A program made the position numbers and the translations under genes. Below, piece after piece: positions 52,333-61,512 of a stretch of DNA of 64,000 nt. Under the pieces are notes generated by a model. That model searched no databases. It saw only the letters and a list, made by a program, of their open reading frames with translations, and had not been told where the DNA came from. The stretch is from Cryobacterium sp. HLT2-28 (GTDB lineage Bacteria > Actinomycetota > Actinomycetes > Actinomycetales > Microbacteriaceae), in NCBI RefSeq assembly GCF_004402495.1, contig NZ_SOFH01000011.1, positions 62,001 through 126,000 of the forward strand, written 5' to 3'. Numbering within the stretch: position 1 is the stretch's first letter; the number at the start of each line of letters is the position of its first letter.

Positions 52333-54189
52333 ATGGCCAGGAAACCATTCGGCCGCCTTCGGAAGCTACCGCGTCGACTGGGAGTGCAGCTGGCGGCCGC
52401 AATGCTCGTGGTTTCCGTGCCGCTGGTCATCATCTCGGCCGTTGTGCTGACCTCAGAGTCGGCCACCAGCCTCACCGCGGCGGCGAAAGGCAAGGGTGTC
52501 ACCCTGGCAAAGGCTGTCACGCTGCGCCTGGAAGACTGGATTGCCGAACGCAAGGTCGACGTGTCGGTTCTGGCTGTCTCGGCCGGTAACCAGCTCGATA
52601 GCCCGGTCCTCGCAACCCGCCTGGCCAAGATCGACGAGGCCTCCGGCAGTTATACGGTGATCGAGATCACGGATGTCTCCGGCGCCGTGCTCTCCACCAG
52701 CCGGCCCGGCGTCATCCTCGACCCCACCGGCCAGGACTGGTTTCGCTCAGCCGTTGCCGGCGAGTCGGTCTTCACCCCGCTGACTCTCCAGGGCGACCGG
52801 CTGCACTGGGTCATCGCGCAGCCGCTGCTGGCCGACGACGGTTCGGTGCGCGCCGTCATCGTCGCCAACCTTGATCCGACCGCCCTGAGCGGGTTGCTCA
52901 ACCCCGAACTGAGCAAGGGTGACGCTGTCATCGCGGTCGACTCGCTCCATCGCCTGATCTACAGCACGGAAACCATGGGGAATGCCACTGAGCAGTCAGC
53001 CCTGCTGGCCGGGGGGATGCTCACGACCATCGTCGACAACGGGCCCACTGCGCAGGCGGCCGGCACAGGCAAGGCGGGCACCGCGGAGTTCACTCACTCC
53101 AACGGGGTCGACGTCATCAGCGGCTTTGACGTCGTTGAGGGCCTGGACTGGGTGCTCATTGTGGAGCAGCAAGCCGATGTCGTGCTCGCCCCGGTGGAGA
53201 CTCAGGTGCAGCGGTCCATCCTGCTCGCGGCCATCGGCGTGCTCGTCGCCATCCTGGCCTCTGGCGTGATGGCCTGGAGCGCCACCCGGCCGGTGCGCAA
53301 GCTGACCGCCGTCGCCCGTCGGGTCACCCGCGGAGACCTGCTGGCGCGCGCCGTGCCCACCGGGCCGACCGAGATGGTGCTGCTCGCCGACTCGCTCAAC
53401 GCGATGCTCAACACCAGCCAGGGACTCATCGCCCGGCTGGAGGGAGCCGGGGTCGAGGTGAATTCCGCGGCAACCGAGCTGTCGGCATCCTCCGATGAGC
53501 TCGCCGCGATCACCACCCAGCAGAGCGCCGCGGTCACCCAGGCCACCGCCACCACCGAGGAGTTGGCGCGGTCGTCGGTGGCGATCGCCGACACCGTTGA
53601 CGATGTCGCTCGCCAGACGGCCGACACCCGGCGCAATCTCGAACAGGCCGAGGCGGACATCCTCGTCTCGAGCGAGCGCACCCTGGCCCTGGCCAGCCGG
53701 GTCAACGACATCGAGTCGCTCCTGGTGCTGATCAACGACATCGCGGACCAGACCAACCTGCTCGCCCTGAACGCGGCGATCGAGGCGGCCAGGGCCGGTG
53801 AGCACGGTCGAGGATTCGCGGTCGTCGCCGACGAGGTGCGTCGTCTGGCCGAACGATCCAAGTCCAGCGCCGGCGACATCGCCGCGATCGTCACCGCCGT
53901 GCAGCGCGAGACCAACGCCACTGTGATGGCGATGGAAAAGGGCGCGAAGCAGATGCAGCAGGGCCTGCTCCAGCTCGAAGCGGTGACGGACGCCAATGGG
54001 CAGGTGAGCCTGACCACTCAGCAGCAGCGCAGCGCCACCGCTCAGGTCGTGGAAACCATGGAACAACTCGCCGACGCCAGCCGGCAGATCTCGATCACGG
54101 CCCGGCAGATCGCGGCCTCGGCCGGCGACCTCGCGGACCTGGCCCACAAGCTGGAAAAAACCTCCGATACAGGCAACGGAGAGCAATGA
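52333..54189 (+). CDS. methyl-accepting chemotaxis protein (WspA-like)
   Basis: Receptor of 618 residues: N-terminal membrane helix ([20 protein letters not shown]), an outside sensor of about 250 residues with dCache features ([33 protein letters not shown]), a second helix near 295-315, a HAMP domain ([20 protein letters not shown]) and the signalling domain with the conserved tip [40 protein letters not shown]. It begins an operon of seven genes joined by 4-base overlaps. The ribosome site before ATG 52333 is weak. Confidence 0.92.
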   Translation: MARKPFGRLRKLPRRLGVQLAAAMLVVSVPLVIISAVVLTSESATSLTAAAKGKGVTLAKAVTLRLEDWIAERKVDVSVLAVSAGNQLDSPVLATRLAKIDEASGSYTVIEITDVSGAVLSTSRPGVILDPTGQDWFRSAVAGESVFTPLTLQGDRLHWVIAQPLLADDGSVRAVIVANLDPTALSGLLNPELSKGDAVIAVDSLHRLIYSTETMGNATEQSALLAGGMLTTIVDNGPTAQAAGTGKAGTAEFTHSNGVDVISGFDVVEGLDWVLIVEQQADVVLAPVETQVQRSILLAAIGVLVAILASGVMAWSATRPVRKLTAVARRVTRGDLLARAVPTGPTEMVLLADSLNAMLNTSQGLIARLEGAGVEVNSAATELSASSDELAAITTQQSAAVTQATATTEELARSSVAIADTVDDVARQTADTRRNLEQAEADILVSSERTLALASRVNDIESLLVLINDIADQTNLLALNAAIEAARAGEHGRGFAVVADEVRRLAERSKSSAGDIAAIVTAVQRETNATVMAMEKGAKQMQQGLLQLEAVTDANGQVSLTTQQQRSATAQVVETMEQLADASRQISITARQIAASAGDLADLAHKLEKTSDTGNGEQ

Positions 54190-54677
54190 CGGAAGCGCAC
54201 GCGGTTCTGGTCCCCGTGGGGGAGGACCTGTTCGCCGTGTCGATCGACAGGGTGAGCCAGGTGGTCGCCGCACCGCCGCTCACCCGGCTGGTCACCGCGC
54301 CGCCGCACGTGCTCGGCCTGTTCAACCTGCGCGGGCAAATCGTTCCGCTGCTCGACACCGCCGCGCTGCTCGGCCTGCCCGCAGGGCAAGCGCCGATGTT
54401 CGCGGTCGTGCTGCTGTCCAGGCAGGGCCTGATCGCTCTCGCCGCGACCGCCTTCCCCCATCGGGTCGGCCTTGATGACCCCGTCGGTCCGTCCGACCTG
54501 CCCGGCACGGCGGGCAGCTACCGGGTGAAAGGGCGCGTCGTCGTGCGGCTCGACCCCGATCTTCTCCTGGCCCGGGATCGTCCGCCGCACACCGGCAAGA
54601 GCCCGGTATCAGGGCCGCCGACCGTCGGAGCGATCGAACCCGTGAGCGCTATCGTCAGGTCCGGGTCAACCGGATGA
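54186..54677 (+). CDS. cheW: CheW-like coupling protein 1
   Basis: Protein of 163 residues with the CheW fold: [42 protein letters not shown]. The last 35 residues are a Ser/Pro/Gly-rich tail. It links the receptor to the histidine kinase. Both its start and its end overlap neighbours (ATGA). Confidence 0.87.
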   Translation: MTEAHAVLVPVGEDLFAVSIDRVSQVVAAPPLTRLVTAPPHVLGLFNLRGQIVPLLDTAALLGLPAGQAPMFAVVLLSRQGLIALAATAFPHRVGLDDPVGPSDLPGTAGSYRVKGRVVVRLDPDLLLARDRPPHTGKSPVSGPPTVGAIEPVSAIVRSGSTG

Positions 54678-56779
54678 GCATCCTGGACATCGACCAGATT
54701 CGAATGCTGTTCGGCCAGGAGGCCGGCGTTCGGCTGGCCGAACTGGACCGGCTGCTGCTCCAGCTCGAACAGCAGGGCGGCGACGAGACCCTGATCCGGT
54801 CCATCTTCCGCGAGCTGCACACCCTGAAGGGATCCGCGGCCGTCGCCGGCCTGGACGACGTGAGCCAGCTGGCCCACGAGCTTGAGGAACTCGTCGTGGG
54901 GATCCGCTCCGGCATCGTGGCGGTCACTCCGGCGATCATCGATACCCTGCTTGCCGGGGCTGACCGGCTCGGCAGCGCCATCGCCGGCGAACCGGCCGAC
55001 GTGCCCGGCGAGGAGCCGGTCGTCGCGGTCATGGTCATCGCCGAGAGTGCGACGCCGGTGACGGTCGTCGCTGCGTCCCCGCGGGCACCGACCGTCGTCG
55101 AAACCGCATCTGCAGCCGAGCCGGGCGGCGTGGTGATGGTGCCGATGGACCGGCTCGACGAGCTCGTGCGCCTGATCGGGGAGTCGGCATCCGCCCACCT
55201 TCGGATGGGCAGCATGCTGATGGAGCGATTCGGCGTCGACCCGACCCTCAACTCCGAATTCAACGAACTGTCGCGAACGCTCAACGAACTGCAGGAACGC
55301 GCCATGCGCACCCGGATGGTGCCGCTGGCCACCATCACCGACAAACTCCAGCGTGCCGTGCGCGACCTGGCCAGGGCGCAGGGCAAGACCATTCGCTGGG
55401 AGGTGCGCGGGGCAGACACCGAGCTGGACCGTGGCGTGCTCGTTGCGCTTTCCGACTCCCTGCTGCACCTGGTGCGAAATGCCGTCGACCACGGGATCGA
55501 ACCCGACGCGGTGCGCGCCGCGGCAGGCAAGCCGGTGGGTGGCACCATCCGCCTGCACGCCATGCAACTCGGCTCCGAAGTGATCGTGGCGATCACCGAC
55601 GACGGAAACGGGATCGACACCCTGCGGGTCAGGGCGCAGGCCGAGGGCCAGGGTGTTGACACGTCACGACTGAGCGACGAAGACGTCCTGCAACTGATCT
55701 TCCGGGCCGGGTTGTCGACGACGACTTTCGTCACCGACCTGTCCGGGCGTGGCGTCGGCCTCGACGTCGTGCGCAGTACGGTGGAGGCCGCCCATGGTCG
55801 CGTCGAGGTGCGCTCGGAACCGGGCCGGGGCACCGAGTTCCGCGTCATCGTGCCGATCACCCTGGCCGTGCTCCGCTGCCTGCTGGTCGAAGCCGGCGGG
55901 CAGCGCTTCGCCCTGCCGTTCCACCGGGTCGTGCTCTCCCAACGCTTCGACGAATCGGGCCCGACCAGCGCCGAAGGACGGCCGGTGATCTGGGTGGAGG
56001 ACCAGCCCGTTTCCGTTTCGGTGCTGGCCGAAACGCTGGGCATCCACGGGACCACCCTGGACGGCCCGATCGTGGTGCTCGCCGACACCGCCCGTCGGCA
56101 CGGATTCCAGGTCGACCGGCTCGTCGGCCAACGGGACGTGGTGATCAAGGGCCTCAACTCCCTCCTGCCGCACCTGCCCGCGGTCGCCGGCGCCAGCGTG
56201 GAACCCGATGGCTCGATCCTGCTCGTTCTCGACCCTCCCGGTCTGGTCCAGCGCGCCAGGCAGGCGGCCCGTCGCCAGACTGCTGCCGGCCCGTCCGCCG
56301 CGGAGCCGTCGAACGCGCGGCATGCCGCGGCGACCGCCGAGTGGTCGACCGCCGGGTCCGACGGAGCGAGGGCCGGGCTGATACCGGCCGGGTCGCCCGG
56401 CGCGTCGCAGCGCATCCTCGTCGTCGATGACGCGCTGACCATCCGGGAGCTGCAGCGGAGCATCCTGGAGCGGGCCGGCTTCGAGGTGCGCGTCGCCGTG
56501 GACGGTCTGGACGCGCTGGCAAAGCTCGCCGAGGAACCCAGTGAGCTGATCCTCACCGATATCGAGATGCCATTGATGGACGGCTTCGCGCTGACCGAGG
56601 CGGTGCGCGCGGCTCCGAGCCTGGCGAACATCCCGATCCTGATCCTGAGCTCGCTGTCGAGCGAGGCCGACCGGCAGCGGGGTCTGGAGGCCGGCGCCGA
56701 CGGATTCATTCTCAAGAGCGGCTTCGACGAGGGCAGCCTGCTCATCGCCGTGACCCGGCTGATCGGGGCGCGCCGATGA
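54674..56779 (+). CDS. cheA: hybrid CheA histidine kinase with C-terminal receiver (WspE-like)
   Basis: Protein of 701 residues. Hpt domain with His49 in IFRELHTLKGSAAVAG; dimerisation domain; ATPase with LVRNAVDHGIEPDAVRA and GRGVGLDVVRSTVEAAHG; CheW-like domain (RFALPFHRVVLSQR); an Ala/Ser-rich linker; and a C-terminal receiver with RILVVDDALTIRE and the phospho-acceptor Asp in LILTDIEMPLMDG. No CheY/CheB-binding P2 domain is evident between Hpt and dimerisation domain. The receiver fusion is the layout of WspE and FrzE rather than of flagellar CheA. Confidence 0.92.
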   Translation: MSILDIDQIRMLFGQEAGVRLAELDRLLLQLEQQGGDETLIRSIFRELHTLKGSAAVAGLDDVSQLAHELEELVVGIRSGIVAVTPAIIDTLLAGADRLGSAIAGEPADVPGEEPVVAVMVIAESATPVTVVAASPRAPTVVETASAAEPGGVVMVPMDRLDELVRLIGESASAHLRMGSMLMERFGVDPTLNSEFNELSRTLNELQERAMRTRMVPLATITDKLQRAVRDLARAQGKTIRWEVRGADTELDRGVLVALSDSLLHLVRNAVDHGIEPDAVRAAAGKPVGGTIRLHAMQLGSEVIVAITDDGNGIDTLRVRAQAEGQGVDTSRLSDEDVLQLIFRAGLSTTTFVTDLSGRGVGLDVVRSTVEAAHGRVEVRSEPGRGTEFRVIVPITLAVLRCLLVEAGGQRFALPFHRVVLSQRFDESGPTSAEGRPVIWVEDQPVSVSVLAETLGIHGTTLDGPIVVLADTARRHGFQVDRLVGQRDVVIKGLNSLLPHLPAVAGASVEPDGSILLVLDPPGLVQRARQAARRQTAAGPSAAEPSNARHAAATAEWSTAGSDGARAGLIPAGSPGASQRILVVDDALTIRELQRSILERAGFEVRVAVDGLDALAKLAEEPSELILTDIEMPLMDGFALTEAVRAAPSLANIPILILSSLSSEADRQRGLEAGADGFILKSGFDEGSLLIAVTRLIGARR

Positions 56780-57834
56780 CCGGGACGACCACCGGGCCGT
56801 GCCCCGGAAAGCCGATCCGGGTGCTGATCATCGACGACTTCCCCACCGATCGCGCCCGCCTCGCCCGGATGTTGCAGAACGAGGGCGACATCACTAGCCT
56901 CGGCCAAGTCGCAACCGGACCGGCAGCCATCACCCTCGTCGCCCGCGAGCGACCCGACGTCATCGTCCTGGGCCTCACCACGTCCGACGGCAGCGGCCAG
57001 AACCTGATCGAGCAGGTCATGGCGCACACCCCGACGCCGATCCTCGTGCTCTCCACGCAGATCGAAAACCGCCAGTCACCGAGCGCGGTCGACGCGCTCG
57101 TGGCCGGGGCCCTCGACGTGCTTCCGGTTCCTGTGCGATGGACCCCCGATCTGGAGGCCGGACTGCGGCACACGGTGCGTCAGCTCAGCCGGGTGCAGAC
57201 CATTCGTCACCCCCGGGGCGTGCGGGCCAGGCCAGCCGGGGCCGCACCCGCCCCGTCGGGCCGCAACCGCCAGACCGTTGTCGCCCTCGCCGCATCGACG
57301 GGTGGGCCGAAGGCGCTCGCCACGGTGCTCGCCGGGCTGGGCGGGCTGGTCGCGCCGGTGCTCGTCGTGCAACACCTGCATCCGGACTTCACCGGCGGCC
57401 TCTACGACTGGATGACCCGGGTCTCTGCGCTGCCGGTCGAAATCGCCGTGCACGACCAGGTCGCCCGCCCCGGGCGGGTCTACCTGGCCCCTGGCGGCCT
57501 GCACCTGCGGCTGGCCGCGGGCCTGCGCCTCGAATTGGCGTCGACGCCGGCAACGATCCACCAGCCGTCCGCGAACGAACTCTTCCACTCTGTTGCACAG
57601 AACGCCGGCCCTGCCGGGATCGGCGTCATCCTCACGGGGATGGGCGACGATGGCGCCGAGGGGCTGCTCGAGATCCATCGCGCGAACGGCCAGACTCTCG
57701 GCCAGGACGAGGAGACCTCTGCGGTCTTCGGGATGCCTCGGGCGGCCTATCGCCTCGGCGCGGTCAGCGCACTGCTGCCGATCGACCTTGTGGCGGCCGC
57801 GATCCTGCGTTGCGCTGCGCGGGGAACGGCATGA
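56776..57834 (+). CDS. cheB: CheB methylesterase with degenerate receiver (WspF-like)
   Basis: Protein of 352 residues. The C-terminal esterase is intact: Ser in LAASTGGPKALA, His in VVQHLHPDFTGGL and Asp in ILTGMGDDGAEGL. The N-terminal receiver keeps the acidic pair (LIIDDFPTDRA) but where the phosphorylated Asp should be it reads VIVLGLTTSDG, i.e. Gly66, and the conserved Lys-Pro near the end is ALDVLPVPV. It can therefore hardly be switched on by phosphorylation in the normal way. It demethylates (or deamidates) the receptor. Confidence 0.92.
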   Translation: MTGTTTGPCPGKPIRVLIIDDFPTDRARLARMLQNEGDITSLGQVATGPAAITLVARERPDVIVLGLTTSDGSGQNLIEQVMAHTPTPILVLSTQIENRQSPSAVDALVAGALDVLPVPVRWTPDLEAGLRHTVRQLSRVQTIRHPRGVRARPAGAAPAPSGRNRQTVVALAASTGGPKALATVLAGLGGLVAPVLVVQHLHPDFTGGLYDWMTRVSALPVEIAVHDQVARPGRVYLAPGGLHLRLAAGLRLELASTPATIHQPSANELFHSVAQNAGPAGIGVILTGMGDDGAEGLLEIHRANGQTLGQDEETSAVFGMPRAAYRLGAVSALLPIDLVAAAILRCAARGTA

Positions 57835-59066
57835 ACGGCACAGTACCCGCGGATGAAGCGCGCGCCGGCACGGATGCCGCAACGGTCGTCACCGATGCGG
57901 TGGTCGACCGGGTCGCCGAACTGCTGCGCTCGGTGGTCGGGTTGCGCGCCGAGCCGACCCTGCGCGCACGGATGCGCCGGTGCATCCGTGACGAGATCGC
58001 CGACTACGGTCACGGCGCCGAGTCCTACCTGCGGGCGCTGACGGCCGGCGGCGCGCTGCGGCAGAGCCTGCTCAATCGCATCACGGTGCAGGAAACCGGC
58101 TTCTTCCGCCACCCTGAGCACTTCGCACTGTTGGAGCGCGAGATCCTGCCCGCCACGAACAGGCCGCTGTCGATCTGGAGCGCCGGGTGCGCCAACGGCC
58201 AGGAAGCGTACAGCCTGGCCATGCTTCTCGACGAGCAGCGCATCACCGGATCGATCATCGCCACCGACATCTCCACCTCGGCGCTCGCCCGCACGGATGC
58301 CGCCCGGTACTCGACCAGGGAGGTGAGCGGCCTGGCACCCGCGCGCCTTGAGCGACACCTCAGTGCAGTGGGCGACGGCTGGGAGATCACGCCGGCGTTG
58401 CGCACCCGGGTGAGCACGATGCACCACAACCTGATCGATCCGGTGCCCTCCCGGGTGCGGTCCTGCCAGATTGTCTTCTGTCGCAACGTGCTGATCTACT
58501 TCTCGCCCGAACATGCCCGGATCTTCCTCGACCGGGTGGCCCAGGCGATGCCGGCCGCCTGGTTGTTCCTCGGCTCGTCCGAGACGATCTGGGCAATCGG
58601 TGACCGCTACGAAACCGTGCGTTTCGGCGACACCTACGCGTATCGCCCGCTGGCCGGTCCCGGTATCCCCCCGCCGGCACCGCGCTCGCCGGCGGCGCCG
58701 CCGCCCGTGGCGCCGCCCGGGCCCCGGCGGGTCGCTCCCGCCCCGACAAACCGCGACGAGGCTGCCGTGATCGCCGGCCTGGCTCGAAGCGGTCAGACCG
58801 AACTTGAGGCCGGACACCACGCCGCCGCGGTCGTCATCTTCCGCAAATGGGTGTACCTGGCCCCGCGCGACAGCCTGGCCCACCTGCACCTCGGGCTCGC
58901 GCTCGAGGCCTCCGCCGATCCCGCCGCCGCGTTCCGCGCCTACAGTGCAGCCCGGCGGGCCCTGGACCTGGCCGACCCGGCGGAGGTCGAGGACGCCATC
59001 GACGGCTATTCGATCGCCGAACTGCACAAACTTCTCGACGCCAAACAACAGGAGCCAACCCGATGA
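57831..59066 (+). CDS. cheR: CheR methyltransferase with C-terminal TPR (WspC-like)
   Basis: Protein of 411 residues. CheR core: ITVQETGFFRHPEHFALL, the SAM motif WSAGCANGQEAYSLAM (usually STGEEPYS, here NGQEAYS), DISTSALARTDAARY and VFCRNVLIYFS. A Pro-rich linker (about 280-305) leads to about 100 residues of tetratricopeptide-like helices (FRKWVYLAPRDSLAHLHLGL), as in WspC and other CheR-TPR proteins. It methylates the receptor glutamates. Start ATG 57831 overlaps the cheB stop. Confidence 0.92.
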   Translation: MNGTVPADEARAGTDAATVVTDAVVDRVAELLRSVVGLRAEPTLRARMRRCIRDEIADYGHGAESYLRALTAGGALRQSLLNRITVQETGFFRHPEHFALLEREILPATNRPLSIWSAGCANGQEAYSLAMLLDEQRITGSIIATDISTSALARTDAARYSTREVSGLAPARLERHLSAVGDGWEITPALRTRVSTMHHNLIDPVPSRVRSCQIVFCRNVLIYFSPEHARIFLDRVAQAMPAAWLFLGSSETIWAIGDRYETVRFGDTYAYRPLAGPGIPPPAPRSPAAPPPVAPPGPRRVAPAPTNRDEAAVIAGLARSGQTELEAGHHAAAVVIFRKWVYLAPRDSLAHLHLGLALEASADPAAAFRAYSAARRALDLADPAEVEDAIDGYSIAELHKLLDAKQQEPTR

Positions 59067-59443
59067 CGACCATGGTGTGTTTCCGAGCGGCCGGGGCGGC
59101 CTACTGCCTCCCGGTTGAGGCCACGCGGGCGGTGCGCACCGCAGACGGCCTGGTGTCCGTGCCCGGAGCCGGATCCGACATCGCCGGGGTGCTGCCCGGC
59201 AGCCCGCCCCTGACCGTGCTCTCCAGCCTCGGCAGTGGCGGCGGCCACGTGATCGTGGTCGAGTCGCGGGGAACATCCTTCGGCCTGCTCGTCGACGCCG
59301 TCTCCGGTGTGCGCCGATTCACCCCTGACACGGTCCGGCCCGCCTTGACCGGCCAGGCCCGCGCGTTCATCTCCGGCATGGTCGACTCGGACGGCGAACT
59401 CATCCTCGTCGCCGACCCCGAAGCCCTCGCGGCCCAGCTGTGA
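59063..59443 (+). CDS. CheW-like coupling protein 2 (WspD-like)
   Basis: Protein of 126 residues, shorter than CheW 1: MVCFRAAGAAYCLPVEATRAV, IAGVLPGSPPLTVLSSLG, FGLLVDAVSGVRRF. AGGAG lies upstream of ATG 59063. Two CheW proteins for one receptor are a mark of Wsp-type systems; the second may sit with the CheR-TPR protein. Confidence 0.85.
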   Translation: MTTMVCFRAAGAAYCLPVEATRAVRTADGLVSVPGAGSDIAGVLPGSPPLTVLSSLGSGGGHVIVVESRGTSFGLLVDAVSGVRRFTPDTVRPALTGQARAFISGMVDSDGELILVADPEALAAQL

Positions 59444-60369
59444 TCGCGGAGCCGAGCGCCACGACGGTGCTGATCACAGACGACTCGCTCGTCATCCGCG
59501 CAGTCGTGCGCTCCCACCTCGAGGCAGCGGGCTACCACGTAGTCGAGGCCGTCGACGGCCGGGCGGCCATCGAACACTGCTGCCAGACCCCGCCCGATGT
59601 GATCCTCCTCGACATCGAGATGCCCGGACTCGACGGCTACGAGGTGCTCGAGGTACTCAAGGCCGACCCGCTGCTGACGGACCTGCCCGTCGTCTTCCTC
59701 ACGACCCTGACCGACATGGACAACGTGCTGCGCGGGCTGCGCGGCGGCGCCCATGACTACCTCAAGAAACCGTTCGAACCCGCCGAGCTGGTGGCGCGCG
59801 TCGCAGCCGCCGCCCACGTCAAGAAGCTGCAGGACCAGCTCCGTCTGCGCAACGCCGAGCTCGACCTGCTGAGCCGCACGGATGCGCTCACGGGGTTGAA
59901 CAACCGGCGCCACCTCGAATTGGTGCTCGGCCACTACCACGCGGATTCCATCCGCCATCAGGATCCGCTCAGTGTTCTCCTCCTTGACATCGATCATTTC
60001 AAGCGAGTCAACGACGGCTACGGTCACCCGGCCGGAGACATGGTCCTCGCCGAGTTCGCGCGGCGGCTGAAGTCCGAACTGCGCGAGGGCGACGTCGTCG
60101 GGCGCTGGGGTGGGGAGGAATTCCTGGTCGTGTTCCCCCGCACCGGCCGTGATGGCGCACTCGTCGTGGCCGAACGCATCCGGCAGGCCATTGCGGCGAC
60201 CCCGATTGACGCCGATGGCGTGCCGATCTCAGTCACCGTCAGCGCCGGCTGCGCCCTGGGCCCGCTGGGCACCGCGGCCGAGCTGGTCGGGCGGGCAGAC
60301 GCTCTCCTCTACTCGGCGAAAGGCGCCGGCCGTAACCGGATCGAGTCTGAGCCGGCCGCGGCGTCCTGA
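59440..60369 (+). CDS. response regulator diguanylate cyclase (WspR-like)
   Basis: Protein of 309 residues. Receiver with VLITDDSLVIRA, phospho-acceptor Asp58 in VILLDIEMPGLDG and the Lys in YLKKPFEP; a short helix; and a GGDEF domain with DALTGLNNRRHLE, DIDHFKRVNDGYGH and the active site RWGGEEF. The product inhibition site RxxD is present five residues before GGEEF (REGD). It should make cyclic di-GMP when phosphorylated by the kinase. GTG 59440 overlaps the CheW 2 stop. No stand-alone CheY is present in the operon. Confidence 0.93.
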   Translation: MIAEPSATTVLITDDSLVIRAVVRSHLEAAGYHVVEAVDGRAAIEHCCQTPPDVILLDIEMPGLDGYEVLEVLKADPLLTDLPVVFLTTLTDMDNVLRGLRGGAHDYLKKPFEPAELVARVAAAAHVKKLQDQLRLRNAELDLLSRTDALTGLNNRRHLELVLGHYHADSIRHQDPLSVLLLDIDHFKRVNDGYGHPAGDMVLAEFARRLKSELREGDVVGRWGGEEFLVVFPRTGRDGALVVAERIRQAIAATPIDADGVPISVTVSAGCALGPLGTAAELVGRADALLYSAKGAGRNRIESEPAAAS

Positions 60370-60457
60370 ACCATCTGAACCGGTACCGGAGACCCCGGCG
60401 GCTGCCCAGGGCCGGGGCGGCCACGGATGCCGCAGCCCCGACCCGGGCGTGACCCGG

Positions 60458-61231
60458 TTACTTCGCCGGCTCGGTGACCGTGTTGCTCTGCAGGGTGACC
60501 GCGGTCTGCGAGAGCAGCCGCCCGTTGATCGTTGCCCCCGTCTTCATCGCGATCAGCGTCTTGCCGAGGATGGTTCCCTCGAAGTGCGCCGTGGTGCCGA
60601 TCGAGGTGGAGCCGGCGGTCTGCCAGAACACGTTCTTCGCCTGCACGCCGCCGGCGAGGGTGACGTTCTTCGCGGACGCCTCATCGAGGTTGCCGGAGAT
60701 CTGGAAGATGAACACGTCGTCCGGTCCGCCGGAGAGGGTGACGTCGGTGGAGATGGTCACGTCGGTGTTCCACTTGTAGAGGCCAGGCAGGAGGGTGAGC
60801 CCGCCGATCTCGCCGGCGCCCAGGTCGACGAAGTCGGGGTTGACGCGCCCGGCCGCATCACCGTAGGCGATCCCCATGTCGCCGACGACCGTGGTGAGGA
60901 AGGACGGGGCGGTGACCTCGCACGGCGGTCCGGCGGCGTCGACCGAGAAGATGGTTCCGGTCTGCACTTCCGGGCAGGTGAGGAGGATGGCCGCGCCGGT
61001 GATCGGGCTGGCACCGACGTTTCCGTTGACGGCCGAGGCGTAGACATCCGTCACGCCCGTCTGCGAGAGGATGGCGAACGTGCCGGCGGTGCCGAGTTCG
61101 ACCGGAGCCTGGGGGAGGCCGGTCGCCGAGGCCGACCCGGCGATGGCGGCGCTGCCGGCACCGGCGACGGCGACGGCCAGCACCAGTCCGAGCTGGGCCT
61201 TGCGGGTGGTGGAGAGATTCTGGAACTTCAT
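60458..61231 (-). CDS. DUF3494 ice-binding protein
   Basis: Secreted protein of 257 residues. A signal peptide (MKFQNLSTTRKAQLGLVLAV ... SASA) precedes the DUF3494 beta-solenoid: VELGTAGTFAILSQTGVTDV, VNGNVGASPITG, LLPGLYKW, PDDVFIFQISGNL and HFEGTILGKTLIAMKTGATINGRLLSQ are hallmarks. Such proteins bind ice and inhibit recrystallisation or act as adhesins. GAAAGGAAA precedes ATG 61231. The 5' region to the nearest box (61429) is about 200 bases and contains palindromes at 61376-61391 and 61404-61417. It is convergent with the diguanylate cyclase gene. Confidence 0.92.
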   Translation of the reverse strand: MKFQNLSTTRKAQLGLVLAVAVAGAGSAAIAGSASATGLPQAPVELGTAGTFAILSQTGVTDVYASAVNGNVGASPITGAAILLTCPEVQTGTIFSVDAAGPPCEVTAPSFLTTVVGDMGIAYGDAAGRVNPDFVDLGAGEIGGLTLLPGLYKWNTDVTISTDVTLSGGPDDVFIFQISGNLDEASAKNVTLAGGVQAKNVFWQTAGSTSIGTTAHFEGTILGKTLIAMKTGATINGRLLSQTAVTLQSNTVTEPAK

Positions 61232-61375
61232 TGCGGTGGTTTCCTTTCGGCGAACCCGCGCTCTGCGGATTCGGGCAGGGCCATCGTGGTGCGGTCCCCG
61301 ATGCTGCACACCGGGTTTCTAACGTCGGTACCGTCCCCGAAGGGCCCCAGGTCCCACGCACACAGGCGTCCACCA

Positions 61376-61417
61376 CGTACGACTTCGTACGCCCCACGGG
61401 ACCGATTCCAACGAATC
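61376..61417. promoter_or_regulatory. palindromes in the ice-binding gene upstream region
   Basis: CGTACG-ACTT-CGTACG (61376-61391) and GATTC-CAAC-GAATC (61404-61417). Either could be an operator or part of a structured leader of the minus-strand gene. Confidence 0.35.
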
Positions 61418-61428
61418 GAATCTGTCTA

Positions 61429-61482
61429 ACCCCCAGACTAGGGGTGGTTTCTGTCTTCTTGAGGGACGCGAGTGATTATTCT
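61429..61482 (+). promoter_or_regulatory. C5-G4 box and promoter of the membrane-protein gene
   Basis: ACCCCC-AGACTA-GGGGT at 61429-61445 resembles the boxes at 40411, 41346, 51722 and 51779. TATTCT at 61477-61482 is a -10 candidate. The box could serve the rightward membrane-protein gene or the leftward ice-binding gene. Confidence 0.45.
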
Positions 61483-61512
61483 GATGAATTCCTCGGGCCG
61501 GGCGTGTCCCCG

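Noticed and set aside
54674..56779. Flagellar chemotaxis operon
   Set aside because: The receiver fused to CheA, two CheWs, CheR-TPR and the GGDEF output, with no CheY or flagellar gene, fit a Wsp-type system better.
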